Shown here: one piece after another, positions 8,050 to 16,569 of the stretch | Layout: each line of letters starts with the position of its first letter | Numbering within the stretch: the stretch's first letter is position 1 | DNA from: an uncultured Pelagibacteraceae bacterium | Lineage (GTDB): Bacteria > Pseudomonadota > Alphaproteobacteria > Pelagibacterales > Pelagibacteraceae | Reading direction: 5' to 3' | Length of the DNA: 47,887 bases | Assembly (NCBI GenBank): GCA_902592545.1 | Contig: CACJFA010000005.1 | Coordinates: 1 to 47,887 of the forward strand | Position numbers and translations under genes: made by a program | Notes under the pieces: generated by a model | Database searches by the model: none | Told to the model about the DNA's origin: nothing | Seen by the model: only the letters and a program-made list of their open reading frames with translations

Positions 8050-8913
8050 CTATTTTTGACAAGAAATACAAAAAAAAGTTGATCTATTTGATGTTATTTT
8101 TTTTTTTATAATACCCTTACACTGCGTACGCTTACAACCAGTACCGTCTTGCTGATAAACTTTAAACTCTTTTTGAAAGTTACCTTTGTTACCTGAAATA
8201 TCTTTAAAATCTCTTATACTTGAACCTCCTTTATTAATTGCCTGTTGAAGTATTTTCTTTGAATTTAAAATAATATTTAAACATTCATTTTTGTTAAGTC
8301 TTTTTGCCTTTTTAAATGGATTTATTTTACTAGCGAAAAGAATTTCACTTGCATAAATATTACCTATTCCAGAAACAAATCTCTGATCAAGTAAGAAACT
8401 TTTTATATCCTTATTTTTTTTCTTAAAATAATTAACTACATAATTTAAGTCAAATTTATTACTAAATGGTTCAGGTCCCATTGATTTAAATCTTCTCTGT
8501 AAATCTTTATAATTTTTAATTATTTCAAAAAATCCAAAACGTCTTGGATCATTATAAATTACTTTCAAGCTATCAAATACAAACTCTGCATGATTATGTT
8601 TTTTAGGTAAAAAGGGTGAATGATAAAAACTAGTATTCGTAAATTTTAGAGGCTTTTTCTTATCAAGAATATGAATTGTTCCTGACATTCCTAAATGGAT
8701 TAAACAATAATCTTCATTTTGAAAATGGATAATCAAATATTTAGAAAATCTACTAACTTGAATTATTTTTTTATTTTTAAGAAAACTTTCAAAATCACTT
8801 GGTATTTTAAACCTTAAATTCCTGTTTCTAATTATTACTTTTTTTATGCTTTTTTTTTTGATCTTTTTATGAAGGGATTGTCTAACAATTTCTACTTCTG
8901 GTAATTCTGGCAT
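8050..8913 (-). CDS. mutM: Formamidopyrimidine-DNA glycosylase
   Basis: A 287-aa base-excision repair enzyme that removes 8-oxoguanine and formamidopyrimidines. It begins MPELPEVE with catalytic Pro2 and Glu3, has LIHLGMSG (catalytic lysine region replaced by the HLGMSG strand), GIGNIYASEILF for the helix-two-turn-helix, and a C-terminal zinc finger with spacing C-x4-C and C-x2-C (CKRTQC ... CISC). I recall the wider first spacing from other alphaproteobacterial MutM proteins. It is divergent from ubiE with a 29-bp gap and upstream of rpsT. Confidence 0.95.
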   Translation of the reverse strand: MPELPEVEIVRQSLHKKIKKKSIKKVIIRNRNLRFKIPSDFESFLKNKKIIQVSRFSKYLIIHFQNEDYCLIHLGMSGTIHILDKKKPLKFTNTSFYHSPFLPKKHNHAEFVFDSLKVIYNDPRRFGFFEIIKNYKDLQRRFKSMGPEPFSNKFDLNYVVNYFKKKNKDIKSFLLDQRFVSGIGNIYASEILFASKINPFKKAKRLNKNECLNIILNSKKILQQAINKGGSSIRDFKDISGNKGNFQKEFKVYQQDGTGCKRTQCKGIIKKKITSNRSTFFCISCQK

Positions 8914-8942
8914 TTGATATTATATTCAATATATATTTTTTT

Positions 8943-9647
8943 ATGCAACAAAATCTTCAAAATAAAAAAGGACTTGTAGAAAATGTATTTAATCAGGTCT
9001 ATAACAAATATGACTTGATGAATGACTTTATGTCTATGGGTGTACATAGATATTGGAAAAAAAGTTTAATCAATATGATGAATCCGAGAGTAAGTAGAAA
9101 ATTAATAGATGTTGCGTGTGGGACGGGGGATGTTGGAAAGTTATTTTTAGATAGCACAAATAAAGAGGCTGAAATTACTTGTGTAGACCCCAATAAAGGA
9201 ATGGTTAGTCAAGGAAAGCAAAAATTATCTAATTACAAAAATGTAAAATGGGTTATTTCTCCAGCAGAAAAATTACCAATAACAGACAATTCATTTGATT
9301 ATTACACTATTAGCTTTGGGCTAAGAAATACAAAAAATTTAAATAAAGCACTTTCAGAAGCCTATAGGGTTTTAAAGCCTGGCGGACGCTATCTATGTCT
9401 GGAATTTTCTAAAATTCAAAATTCAAATCTTGATTTTGTATATAAAAATTATTCAAAACTCATTCCTATTATTGGTCAGTTTGTAGTTGGAGAAAAAGAA
9501 CCTTACGAATATTTAATCAAAAGTATTGAACAATTTATTAATCAAGATGAATTAATAGAGTTGATGGAAAAAAATAATTTTCATAAATGTTCTTATAGAA
9601 ATCTTTCTGGTGGTATTGTTTCAATTCATAGTGGTTGGAAAATTTAA
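8943..9647 (+). CDS. ubiE: Ubiquinone/menaquinone C-methyltransferase
   Basis: A 234-aa SAM-dependent methyltransferase of the ubiquinone pathway. The family block YDLMNDFMSMGVHRYWKK lies at about 23-40, the SAM-binding loop DVACGTGD at 56-63, then SFGLRNT and LCLEFSK. The first ATG at 8943 gives a normal length. Its TAA overlaps the ATG of ubiB (TAATGA), so ubiE and ubiB are translationally coupled, as in many proteobacteria. Confidence 0.96.
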   Translation: MQQNLQNKKGLVENVFNQVYNKYDLMNDFMSMGVHRYWKKSLINMMNPRVSRKLIDVACGTGDVGKLFLDSTNKEAEITCVDPNKGMVSQGKQKLSNYKNVKWVISPAEKLPITDNSFDYYTISFGLRNTKNLNKALSEAYRVLKPGGRYLCLEFSKIQNSNLDFVYKNYSKLIPIIGQFVVGEKEPYEYLIKSIEQFINQDELIELMEKNNFHKCSYRNLSGGIVSIHSGWKI

Positions 9648-11215
9648 TGATTAAAAAACTTATTACTTTATTTAAATTAGGAAGAAAAATTGCAAAATCA
9701 GATATTTTAAAAATTGCATCAAAATTTAAAAAACCTCCTTTAGCTGTAACAATATTATTCCGAATTTTATCTATTTCATTTGAAAAAAAGGAACAAAATA
9801 ATTTAATTGAGGATGATGGTGAAAGACTATCTAGGTCATTAGAATCTATGGGTACAACTTTCATCAAACTTGGGCAATTTCTTGCTACTAGACCAGATAT
9901 AATTGGAGAAGAATTATCTTTAAAGCTAGAAAAACTTCAAGATCGATTACCCCCTTTTTCAATTCATGAAGCAAAAGAAATTATTAAAGAAGATCTTGGA
10001 ATTGATGCATTTAATTCAATAATTGATTTAAGTGAACCAGTAGCAGCTGCATCAATTGCACAAGTTCATAAAGCAAAAATAAATGACAATGGAACAATTA
10101 AAGATGTAGCAATAAAAATCTTAAGACCAAATATAAAAAAAATATTCAATGAAGAAATAGATGCAATGATGTTATTTGCATTTATTATTGAGTCATTTAT
10201 AAAAAAAACAAAAAGATTAAAACTTGTTGAAGTTGTTTTTTTACTTAAAGAAATAACTAATCTTGAAATGGATTTAAGATTCGAAGCTGCTGCAGCTAAT
10301 GAATATGCTGAAAACACTAAAAATGATGCTGGATTTAAAGTTCCTGAAATTTATTGGAATTTTACTAGTGAAAATGTAATGACTTTAGATTGGATAGATG
10401 GAATTTCAATAAGAGAAGCTGAGGAGCTAAAGAAAAGAAATTTAGATACTAATAAAATAGCTGAAGATATTATCCAACATTTTTTAAGACATGCTGTAAG
10501 AGATGGTTTTTTTCATGCAGATATGCATCAAGGAAATATTTTTGTTGATAATAGTGGCCAAATTGTACCTATAGATTTTGGGATTATGGGCAGGCTAGAC
10601 AAACTTAGTAAAAGGTTTTTAGCAGAAATTTTATTTGGATTTATTCAAAGAGATTATCGTAAAGTAGCTGAAGTTCACTTAGTGGCCGGATTAGTTCCAA
10701 AAGAAGTACCAATCGATGATTTAGCTCAAGCTTTGAGATCAATTGGTGAACCTATATTTGGTCAAGAAGTAAAAGATATTTCAGGAGGTAAATTACTCAA
10801 ACAATTGTTTGATGTAACAGAAAAGTTTAATATGCAAACTCAACCTCAATTATTAATGTTGCAAAAAACTATGGTTGTTGTTGAAGGTGTAGCAAGAAAG
10901 TTAAATCCAAACACAAATATTTGGACAACTTCAAAGCCTGTACTAGAAAATTGGCTTAAAGAAACAAAAGATCCAATTAATAATTTAAATGAAACTTTAA
11001 AAAATACATCTGAAGTGATTAAACGTTTACCAGAATTTCCTGAGATTATGGATAAAGCAAATCAAGCATTAACGTTTTTAGCTAGTGGTCAAATTCCACA
11101 AAATTCACATTCTTACACCGCTCTGAATGATAAGAAATCAGAAATGATAGCATTTAGAAATCAATCTATTATTGGTTTATTACTTCTTGTAATCTTTGGC
11201 CTTATAGTATTTTAA
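9647..11215 (+). CDS. ubiB: UbiB/ABC1-family atypical kinase for ubiquinone synthesis
   Basis: A 522-aa member of the ABC1/ADCK family needed for ubiquinone synthesis, probably acting as an ATPase that organises the pathway at the membrane. The KxGQ signature is KLGQ at 74-77, the alanine-rich nucleotide loop is AAASIAQVHKA, the catalytic-loop region is HADMHQGNIF, and the metal-binding PIDFGIMG follows. A C-terminal hydrophobic segment (about 503-521) anchors it. The ATG at 9647 overlapping the ubiE stop is preferred over a TTG at 9635. Confidence 0.95.
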   Translation: MIKKLITLFKLGRKIAKSDILKIASKFKKPPLAVTILFRILSISFEKKEQNNLIEDDGERLSRSLESMGTTFIKLGQFLATRPDIIGEELSLKLEKLQDRLPPFSIHEAKEIIKEDLGIDAFNSIIDLSEPVAAASIAQVHKAKINDNGTIKDVAIKILRPNIKKIFNEEIDAMMLFAFIIESFIKKTKRLKLVEVVFLLKEITNLEMDLRFEAAAANEYAENTKNDAGFKVPEIYWNFTSENVMTLDWIDGISIREAEELKKRNLDTNKIAEDIIQHFLRHAVRDGFFHADMHQGNIFVDNSGQIVPIDFGIMGRLDKLSKRFLAEILFGFIQRDYRKVAEVHLVAGLVPKEVPIDDLAQALRSIGEPIFGQEVKDISGGKLLKQLFDVTEKFNMQTQPQLLMLQKTMVVVEGVARKLNPNTNIWTTSKPVLENWLKETKDPINNLNETLKNTSEVIKRLPEFPEIMDKANQALTFLASGQIPQNSHSYTALNDKKSEMIAFRNQSIIGLLLLVIFGLIVF

Positions 11216-11223
11216 TTCTGCAG

Positions 11224-12429
11224 ATGAAAAATTTGTTAAATAAAAAAATACTATTTATTATCTGTGGAGGAATATCTGCTTATAAAAGTCTTGAAACAAT
11301 TAGGCTTTTTAAAAAGAATGGTGCAGATATAAAAACAATTCTTACAATAAGTGCTAAAGAGTTTGTAACTCCACTTTCAATAACATCACTTTCTCAAGGT
11401 AAAGTTTATAGTGATTTATTTAGTTTAGAAAATGAGGTTGAAATGGATCATATTTCACTTTCAAGATGGGCAGATATAATTTTAATTGCACCTGCAACGG
11501 CAAATACAATTTCAAAACTGGCTCAAGGAACAACTGATGATTTAGCATCCACTGTTGTTTTGGCTTCTGATAAAGACATTATTTTAGCACCAGCAATGAA
11601 TGTAAGAATGTGGGAGCATCCAACTACTAAAACAAATATAAAAAAATTAAAAGGGTTTGGATATAAACTAATAGGTCCAGAGGTTGGTGATATGGCATGT
11701 GGTGAATATGGAGAGGGTAAAATGTCAGACCCATCAGTAATTGCTGAAGAAGTTGATAAATATTTCTTAACTCAAAAAAATAACAAAAAATTTAAAGCAC
11801 TAGTTACAGCAGGTCCAACTAATGAGTATATAGATCCAGTTCGTTTTATTACAAATAAATCAAGCGGCAAACAAGGATATGAATTAGCAAAATCATTATC
11901 TAAAAAAGGTTTTGATACAACATTAATATCAGGTCCAACTAATCTTGAAATAAATAAAGATATTAATCTTATAAAAGTTGAAACAGCAGATGAAATGTTA
12001 GTTGCCACTCAAGAAAATTTACCTGTTGATGTAGCAATTTTTTCTGCTGCAGTAGCTGATTTTAAAATTAATAAAAAGTATGAAAATAAAATTAAAAAAC
12101 AAGAGAACTTAAACTTAAATTTAGAAAAGAATGTAGATATACTTCATTATGTGTCTAACCATAACTCCATGAGACCTGAACTTGTAATAGGATTTGCAGC
12201 AGAAACTAATCAGATCAATAAAAATGCAGAGGAAAAATTAAACAAGAAAAATTGTGACTGGATAATTTCTAATGATGTATCAAATAAAGATATAGGATTT
12301 AATTCTGATTATAATGAGGTAACAATTCATTATAAAAACAAAGACGTTAAAAAAGAAAAACTTTCATATAAAAAAAAATCTGGAATTTCTGATGAAATAG
12401 TTGATAGAATAATTGATCAATTAAATTAA
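11224..12429 (+). CDS. coaBC: Bifunctional phosphopantothenoylcysteine decarboxylase/synthetase
   Basis: A 401-aa coenzyme A enzyme. The N-terminal CoaC flavoprotein half (about 1-180) shows GGISAYKSLE, APATANTISKLA, PAMNVRMWEHP and the substrate-clamp MACGEYGEG with its catalytic cysteine. The C-terminal CoaB half begins at VTAGPTNEYIDPVRFITNKSSGKQGYELA. Its TAA overlaps the dut start (TAATG), and it follows ubiB after eight bases, so it sits in the ubiE-ubiB-coaBC-dut operon. Confidence 0.96.
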   Translation: MKNLLNKKILFIICGGISAYKSLETIRLFKKNGADIKTILTISAKEFVTPLSITSLSQGKVYSDLFSLENEVEMDHISLSRWADIILIAPATANTISKLAQGTTDDLASTVVLASDKDIILAPAMNVRMWEHPTTKTNIKKLKGFGYKLIGPEVGDMACGEYGEGKMSDPSVIAEEVDKYFLTQKNNKKFKALVTAGPTNEYIDPVRFITNKSSGKQGYELAKSLSKKGFDTTLISGPTNLEINKDINLIKVETADEMLVATQENLPVDVAIFSAAVADFKINKKYENKIKKQENLNLNLEKNVDILHYVSNHNSMRPELVIGFAAETNQINKNAEEKLNKKNCDWIISNDVSNKDIGFNSDYNEVTIHYKNKDVKKEKLSYKKKSGISDEIVDRIIDQLN

Positions 12430-12866
12430 TGGCAAAAGTTCTCATCAAAAAGTTAGACCCTGAGGTTGAATTACCTGCTTACAAAACAGAAGGTGCATCA
12501 GGTATGGATTTGATGGCACTAGTAAAAAAACCCATTAATCTTAAACCAAACTCATCATGCTTAGTTCCAACAGGGCTTGCTGTTGCATTTTCAAGTGATT
12601 TCGAAATCCAAATAAGACCAAGATCCGGTTTAGCTGCAAAAAATAGTATAAGTATTTTAAATACACCTGGAACTATTGATAGTGATTATAGAGGAGAAAT
12701 AAAAGTAATTCTTTTTAATCACGGGAAAAATGATTTCTTGATAAATAATAAAGATAGAATAGCACAAATGATTTTAACTCCTGTAATTAAAATGGATCTA
12801 GAGGAAAGTGGTGATCTACCAGAAACAATTAGAGGAGAAGGTGGGTTTGGCTCAACAGGAAAATGA
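12429..12866 (+). CDS. dut: Deoxyuridine 5'-triphosphate nucleotidohydrolase
   Basis: A 145-aa trimeric dUTPase, which removes dUTP and supplies dUMP. All five family motifs are visible: GASGMDLMA, RPRSGLA, NTPGTIDSDYRGEIKV with the catalytic Asp, RIAQMIL, and the C-terminal arm RGEGGFGSTG. Its start overlaps the coaBC stop and its stop overlaps the next start (ATGA at 12863-12866). Neighbour order coaBC-dut is widespread. Confidence 0.97.
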   Translation: MAKVLIKKLDPEVELPAYKTEGASGMDLMALVKKPINLKPNSSCLVPTGLAVAFSSDFEIQIRPRSGLAAKNSISILNTPGTIDSDYRGEIKVILFNHGKNDFLINNKDRIAQMILTPVIKMDLEESGDLPETIRGEGGFGSTGK

Positions 12867-13618
12867 GCAAAAATTTAAACAAAAAAGAATTAGAGAAATT
12901 CTCAAGACAAATAATTCTTAAAAATATTGGGGCAGCAGGTCAAAAAAAAATTTTATCTTCAAAAGTCTTGATAGTTGGTATGGGTGGTCTAGGTTGCCCT
13001 GTAGCAGAATTTTTAACTAGGTCGGGTATCGGTACACTTGGGATTGCAGATTATGATACTGTAAGTCTCTCTAATATCCATAGACAAAGCCTGTATAATG
13101 AAAAAGACATAAATCAATCAAAAGTAAAAATTGCAAAAAAAAAATTAAATAAAATTAATTCAAAGACAAAAATAAATATTTTTAATTTAAAATTAAATAA
13201 AACTACATTTGAAAAAATTATTAAAAATTATGACTATATTGTTGATGGCACTGATAACTTTGAAAGTAAATTTTTAATAAATGATTTAAGTCTAAAATAT
13301 AAAAAATTTCTAGTCACTGGTGCTATAAGTAAGTTTGATGGACACATTTTTACTTTTAATTTTACCAACAAAAAAGATCCTTGCTTGAGATGTTTTTATC
13401 AAGAAGAAACAATATCTGATGAAATTTTAAATTGTGAATATGAGGGAATTTTAGGAACCATTGCAGGAATAATAGGTACGTTACAAGCCAATGAAGTTTT
13501 AAAAAAAATATTAAATATTGGACAAAATTTAAATAGATATATTCTAATTCTAGATCTATTAAATTTAAATTTTAGAAAAGCAAAAATTAATAAAAGAAAA
13601 AAATGCTTATGCAACTAA
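12863..13618 (+). CDS. moeB: HesA/MoeB/ThiF-family adenylyltransferase
   Basis: A 251-aa E1-like enzyme that adenylates the C-terminal glycine of a sulfur-carrier protein (MoaD or ThiS). The nucleotide loop VGMGGLGCPVAEF is at 38-50, ADYDTVSLSNIHRQ at 62-75, and DGTDNFESKFLIND at 128-141. The first zinc pair is C174-x2-C177; the second is C248-x-C250 at the extreme C terminus (KKCLCN), one residue tighter than the usual C-x2-C. Cys191 is in the flexible-loop position. No rhodanese domain is attached. Whether it serves molybdopterin or thiamine synthesis cannot be settled here. It is coupled to dut by an ATGA overlap, and its last 16 bp overlap the SH3 gene. Confidence 0.85.
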   Translation: MSKNLNKKELEKFSRQIILKNIGAAGQKKILSSKVLIVGMGGLGCPVAEFLTRSGIGTLGIADYDTVSLSNIHRQSLYNEKDINQSKVKIAKKKLNKINSKTKINIFNLKLNKTTFEKIIKNYDYIVDGTDNFESKFLINDLSLKYKKFLVTGAISKFDGHIFTFNFTNKKDPCLRCFYQEETISDEILNCEYEGILGTIAGIIGTLQANEVLKKILNIGQNLNRYILILDLLNLNFRKAKINKRKKCLCN

Positions 13619-14058
13619 TAATAAAAAAAATTTATATAGTATTTTTTTTATTATTTTTTACTCACAGCTCATTTGCTAATGAAATTTTTGTCTCTCTAAA
13701 AAAAAATAAAGTAAATGTTCGTTACGGACCAAGTTTTGAATCTGATATTAAATACGTTTATAAAAAAATAAATCTTCCATTAAAACAAATCGATAGAAAA
13801 GAGAATTTCAGGCGAATTATAGATTTAAAAAATAACAGTGGTTGGATTCATATCTCTCAATTAAAAAAAAATAATTCTGTAATAGCTACGAAAGATAAAG
13901 TTTTATTTAAAAAACCTACATCTTTTGCTAAACCAATTGCTCAAATAAAAGAGGGAAGATTATTAATTGTAGAAAAATGTGAACAAAATTGGTGTAAAAT
14001 TACATCAGAAAAATTTGAAGGTTGGATTAAAACAGATAATGTTTGGGGACTAAATTAA
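13603..14058 (+). CDS. Exported SH3-domain protein
   Basis: A 151-aa secreted protein with an N-terminal signal peptide (about residues 1-25, hydrophobic core ending SSFANE) and two bacterial SH3-like units. The first has KVNVRYGPSFESDIKYVYKK...GWIHISQL and the second VLFKKPTSFAKPIAQIKEGR...WCKITSEKFEGWIKTDNVWG. Such periplasmic SH3 modules often contact peptidoglycan, but the partner is unknown. ATG codons at 13603 and 13609 are both possible; either overlaps the preceding adenylyltransferase gene. The stop lies in a 4-bp TTAA shared with the converging DUF3501 gene. Confidence 0.83.
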   Translation: MLMQLIIKKIYIVFFLLFFTHSSFANEIFVSLKKNKVNVRYGPSFESDIKYVYKKINLPLKQIDRKENFRRIIDLKNNSGWIHISQLKKNNSVIATKDKVLFKKPTSFAKPIAQIKEGRLLIVEKCEQNWCKITSEKFEGWIKTDNVWGLN

Positions 14059-14654
14059 CTAAAATCAGCAGATAAAGAGGCTATATTTTCTTTAGATAAT
14101 TTTGTGCTATGAGAATACTCTTTATGATCAATTCCAAGCTCAATTTCTGAGCTATTAAATTGAAATTTTTCTATTTGATCATCAGTAAAATTAAAATGAA
14201 TAAACTGTACTGATGAAGCTTTTCCTTCAGAAGAAGTTCTATCAACATCTTCTTCGGGAACTGCTTTAATTTTCTCACCATTTATTTTCATAAATACTGT
14301 TTCTTCTATTCCACCAACTTTTCCAAGAAACGCAGCCCTTGAGATAGGATTATCTATTTCAAACATTAAAGTTGCTGTTAGTTCTTTGCCGTTAGGTATT
14401 AAAGGATTGTACGCAGATAACTCATCCTGAAGTTGCTCATCACCACCTTTTTCAATATATAGCATTTCTTGTACTTGAGCTAACATTGTTTCATAACTTT
14501 CAAAATAAAAAGTAGCATAAGGGCCTAAAGCAACTCTTCTATTTTTTTTATAATCGACAATACTTTTTCTTAATTCACGTCTCTTTTCTATATAAACATC
14601 TAAAGGCATGATGTCTTCTTTTTGAATTTCTCTTTTTTCTCTAGGCATGATCAT
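14055..14654 (-). CDS. DUF3501 family protein
   Basis: A 199-aa soluble protein matching DUF3501: basic N terminus, EDIMPLDVYIEKRRELRKSI, GPYATFYFESYETMLAQVQEML, and VQFIHFNFTDDQIEKF near the C terminus. No catalytic residues are obvious. The family is known mainly from its place next to a CCG-domain Fe-S oxidoreductase and rubrerythrin, which is the arrangement seen here. The gene starts inside the stop of the Fe-S gene (overlap 14651-14654), so the two are translationally coupled. The GTG/ATG ambiguity at the start (MIMPREK) changes only two residues. A role as an accessory subunit in peroxide defence is inference. Confidence 0.85.
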   Translation of the reverse strand: MIMPREKREIQKEDIMPLDVYIEKRRELRKSIVDYKKNRRVALGPYATFYFESYETMLAQVQEMLYIEKGGDEQLQDELSAYNPLIPNGKELTATLMFEIDNPISRAAFLGKVGGIEETVFMKINGEKIKAVPEEDVDRTSSEGKASSVQFIHFNFTDDQIEKFQFNSSEIELGIDHKEYSHSTKLSKENIASLSADFS

Positions 14655-15982
14655 AAGTTATAACTTTTTGCCATCAATTCGATAGGGTGTAGTGCCTCAT
14701 CATTAGATATATTTGTATCAACTTCTAACTGTTTTAAATGTTTACCAGCTAAAGGACAATCAGAAGCCATATACTTATTATTTTTAGTTTTTATTTGTCT
14801 AGCTGTAGGTCTTCCAACTTTATTTGCTAAATCATGAGTTTCTTTCATTACTCCAAAAGTTCCTCCATGACCTGCACATCTTTCAACTACATCAATTTTA
14901 ACGTTTGGAATCAATTTTAACATATCTCTTGCTTTGATGCCCATATTCTGTGCTCTAGCATGACAAGCATGATGCACGGTTACTCCTCCATCAATCTCAT
15001 TTAATCCTTCTGCTAATCCCTCATTGTTTGCAATATCTACAACATATTCATCAATATCCATAATATTTGAAGATAATTTTTTTATTTTTTCATCGTTTGG
15101 TAATAACAAGGGCCATTCGAATTTTAACATCAATCCACAACTAGCTGTTAAGGTTACTACTTTATATCCTTTATCAATCCACTCAATTAAATCCTTAGAA
15201 ACTTTTTTCGCTTGTTCAACAACTTTTGGCAAATCTGCTTGCTCTAAAAATGGCATCCCACAACAACCAGGATAAGCTTCTTGAACCTCTACACCATTTT
15301 TTTTCAAAACTTTTAAAGCAGCAACACCTGTATTTTTTTTATTAAAATTTACATAACAAGTTGAATAAATAACTACTTTTCTATCTTTAGAAGGTGTTAG
15401 ATAATTTATCTTATTTTTATTTTTTCTGAAAAAATATGAAAAAGTTTCTGAGTTATATTTTGGTAACTGAACTCTTTTATCTATTCCTGCAATAAGTTCC
15501 AAGATTTTTCTAATTAATTTATTTTTAATATTTGATGCCCAGTTAATTATTTTTGAGAACATTACACCAATTTTGGCGTTTCGGTCTATTTGGGCTAATT
15601 GTGTTGGTACACTTGGTAATTTACCTAATTTTTTTTGAGTTGTTCTATATCGCAGCATTAAATGTGGAAAATCTAAATCAAAATCATGAGGTGGAACATA
15701 TGGGCATTTAGTCATAAAACACATATCACACAAAGTGCATGCATCAACAACAGGGGCAAATTGATCGCTAGATAAGCTTTCAACATCCTCATTTTTAGAC
15801 TCATCTATCATGTCAAATAGCTTTGGAAATGAATCACAAAGATTAAAACATCTTCTACATCCATGACAAATATCAAACACTCTTCTCATTTCAGCATCTA
15901 ATTTTTCAGGATTTAAAAAATCAGGATGCTCAAAATCTATAGGATGTCGTATAGGTGCACCTAAACTTCCTTCTTTACTCAT
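14651..15982 (-). CDS. CCG-domain Fe-S oxidoreductase (GlpC/heterodisulfide-reductase-like)
   Basis: A 443-aa electron-transfer protein. Two [4Fe-4S] motifs are present in the N-terminal part: C39-x2-C42-x2-C45-x3-C49 and C82-x2-C85-x2-C88-x4-C93. Two cysteine-rich CCG-type domains follow, with GCCGMPF at 240-246 plus ASCG at 281-284, and HACHAR at 339-344 plus Cys370 in ERCAGHGG. It resembles GlpC and HdrD and lacks a flavin domain. Lying between rubrerythrin and DUF3501, it plausibly passes electrons to rubrerythrin, which here has no rubredoxin domain of its own. That role is inference. The 65-bp gap upstream holds a strong hairpin. Confidence 0.9.
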   Translation of the reverse strand: MSKEGSLGAPIRHPIDFEHPDFLNPEKLDAEMRRVFDICHGCRRCFNLCDSFPKLFDMIDESKNEDVESLSSDQFAPVVDACTLCDMCFMTKCPYVPPHDFDLDFPHLMLRYRTTQKKLGKLPSVPTQLAQIDRNAKIGVMFSKIINWASNIKNKLIRKILELIAGIDKRVQLPKYNSETFSYFFRKNKNKINYLTPSKDRKVVIYSTCYVNFNKKNTGVAALKVLKKNGVEVQEAYPGCCGMPFLEQADLPKVVEQAKKVSKDLIEWIDKGYKVVTLTASCGLMLKFEWPLLLPNDEKIKKLSSNIMDIDEYVVDIANNEGLAEGLNEIDGGVTVHHACHARAQNMGIKARDMLKLIPNVKIDVVERCAGHGGTFGVMKETHDLANKVGRPTARQIKTKNNKYMASDCPLAGKHLKQLEVDTNISNDEALHPIELMAKSYNL

Positions 15983-16013
15983 ATAATTAAGTTTTTTGAA
16001 ATTCGAATTGTTT

Positions 16014-16038
16014 TTAGTGGGCGACTAACGCCCACTAA
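16014..16038 (-). other. Strong stem-loop in the rubrerythrin to oxidoreductase gap
   Basis: TTAGTGGGCG and CGCCCACTAA form a perfect 10-bp stem around a 5-nt loop. It is among the most GC-rich intergenic stretches in the window. In the direction of transcription (minus strand) it is followed by AAAAACAATT, not a T-run, so it is not a standard intrinsic terminator. It may protect the upstream rubrerythrin mRNA end or lower downstream expression. Confidence 0.7.
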
Positions 16039-16047
16039 GAAATTTGA

Positions 16048-16464
16048 TTAACTAATAGACTCTAAAGTTTTTTGAAATTTACCAGCGTGTGATTTTTCAG
16101 CTTTAGCTAAAGTTTCAAACCAGTCAGCAATTTCTTCAAAGCCTTCTTCTCTAGCTGTTTTAGCCATACCAGGGTACATATCAGTATACTCATGAGTTTC
16201 GCCTTGTACCGCCGAAGCTAAATTTGCTTTTGTTTCACCAATTGGCATACCAGTTCCTGGATCACCAACTTCTTCTAGATACTCCAAATGACCATGTGCG
16301 TGACCAGTTTCACCTTCGGCTGTTGATCTAAAAACTGCAGCTACATCATTGTAACCTTCTATGTCAGCTTTTTGTGCAAAATAAAGATATCTTCTGTTTG
16401 CTTGACTTTCACCAGCAAACGCTTCTTTTAAATTTTCTTCTGTTTTACTTCCTTTTAAAGACAT
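16048..16464 (-). CDS. Rubrerythrin-type diiron peroxidase (no rubredoxin domain)
   Basis: A 138-aa four-helix ferritin-like protein. Diiron ligands fit EAFAGES (Glu19), EGETGHAH (Glu52, His55), QGETHEY (Glu89) and AEKSH (Glu123, His126). The C-terminal rubredoxin domain of classical rubrerythrin is absent, so reduction must come from another protein, perhaps the Fe-S oxidoreductase encoded next. A good ribosome-binding site (AAGGAG, 16470-16475) precedes the ATG. A promoter and an Irr-operator-like site lie upstream, consistent with iron control. Likely function is reduction of hydrogen peroxide in the cytoplasm. Confidence 0.93.
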   Translation of the reverse strand: MSLKGSKTEENLKEAFAGESQANRRYLYFAQKADIEGYNDVAAVFRSTAEGETGHAHGHLEYLEEVGDPGTGMPIGETKANLASAVQGETHEYTDMYPGMAKTAREEGFEEIADWFETLAKAEKSHAGKFQKTLESIS

Positions 16465-16492
16465 TTTTTCTCCTTTTTAATAATTAACAAAC

Positions 16493-16520
16493 CATATAAT
16501 GCATATTAACAGTATGTCAA
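16493..16520 (-). promoter_or_regulatory. Candidate promoter of the rubrerythrin operon
   Basis: On the minus strand a perfect -35 TTGACA (16520-16515) is followed after 16 bp by TATATG (16498-16493). Transcription would start near 16486, giving a leader of about 20 nt with AAGGAG before the ATG at 16464. The Irr-like operator ends three bases upstream of the -35 box. Confidence 0.6.
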
Positions 16521-16523
16521 TAG

Positions 16524-16540
16524 TTTAGAATTATTATAAT
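16524..16540. promoter_or_regulatory. Irr operator (ICE)-like site at the rubrerythrin promoter
   Basis: TTTAGAA-TTA-TTATAAT matches the iron control element TTTAGAA-N3-TTCTAAA exactly in one half-site and at five of seven bases in the other. It abuts the -35 of the rubrerythrin promoter, and the next upstream gene is irr itself. Binding is inferred from motif and position. Confidence 0.6.
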
Positions 16541-16569
16541 GTAGATTTTAAGTGTATGATTTAATTAAA

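Noticed and set aside
13603..13618. Frameshift between the MoeB/ThiF-like gene and the SH3 gene
   Set aside because: The adenylyltransferase ends naturally after its last cysteine pair and the SH3 gene starts with its own ATG and signal peptide; the 16-bp overlap is ordinary gene overlap.
16014..16038. Rubrerythrin hairpin as a rho-independent terminator
   Set aside because: The sequence after the stem lacks a T-run in both directions, so only a generic stem-loop is claimed.
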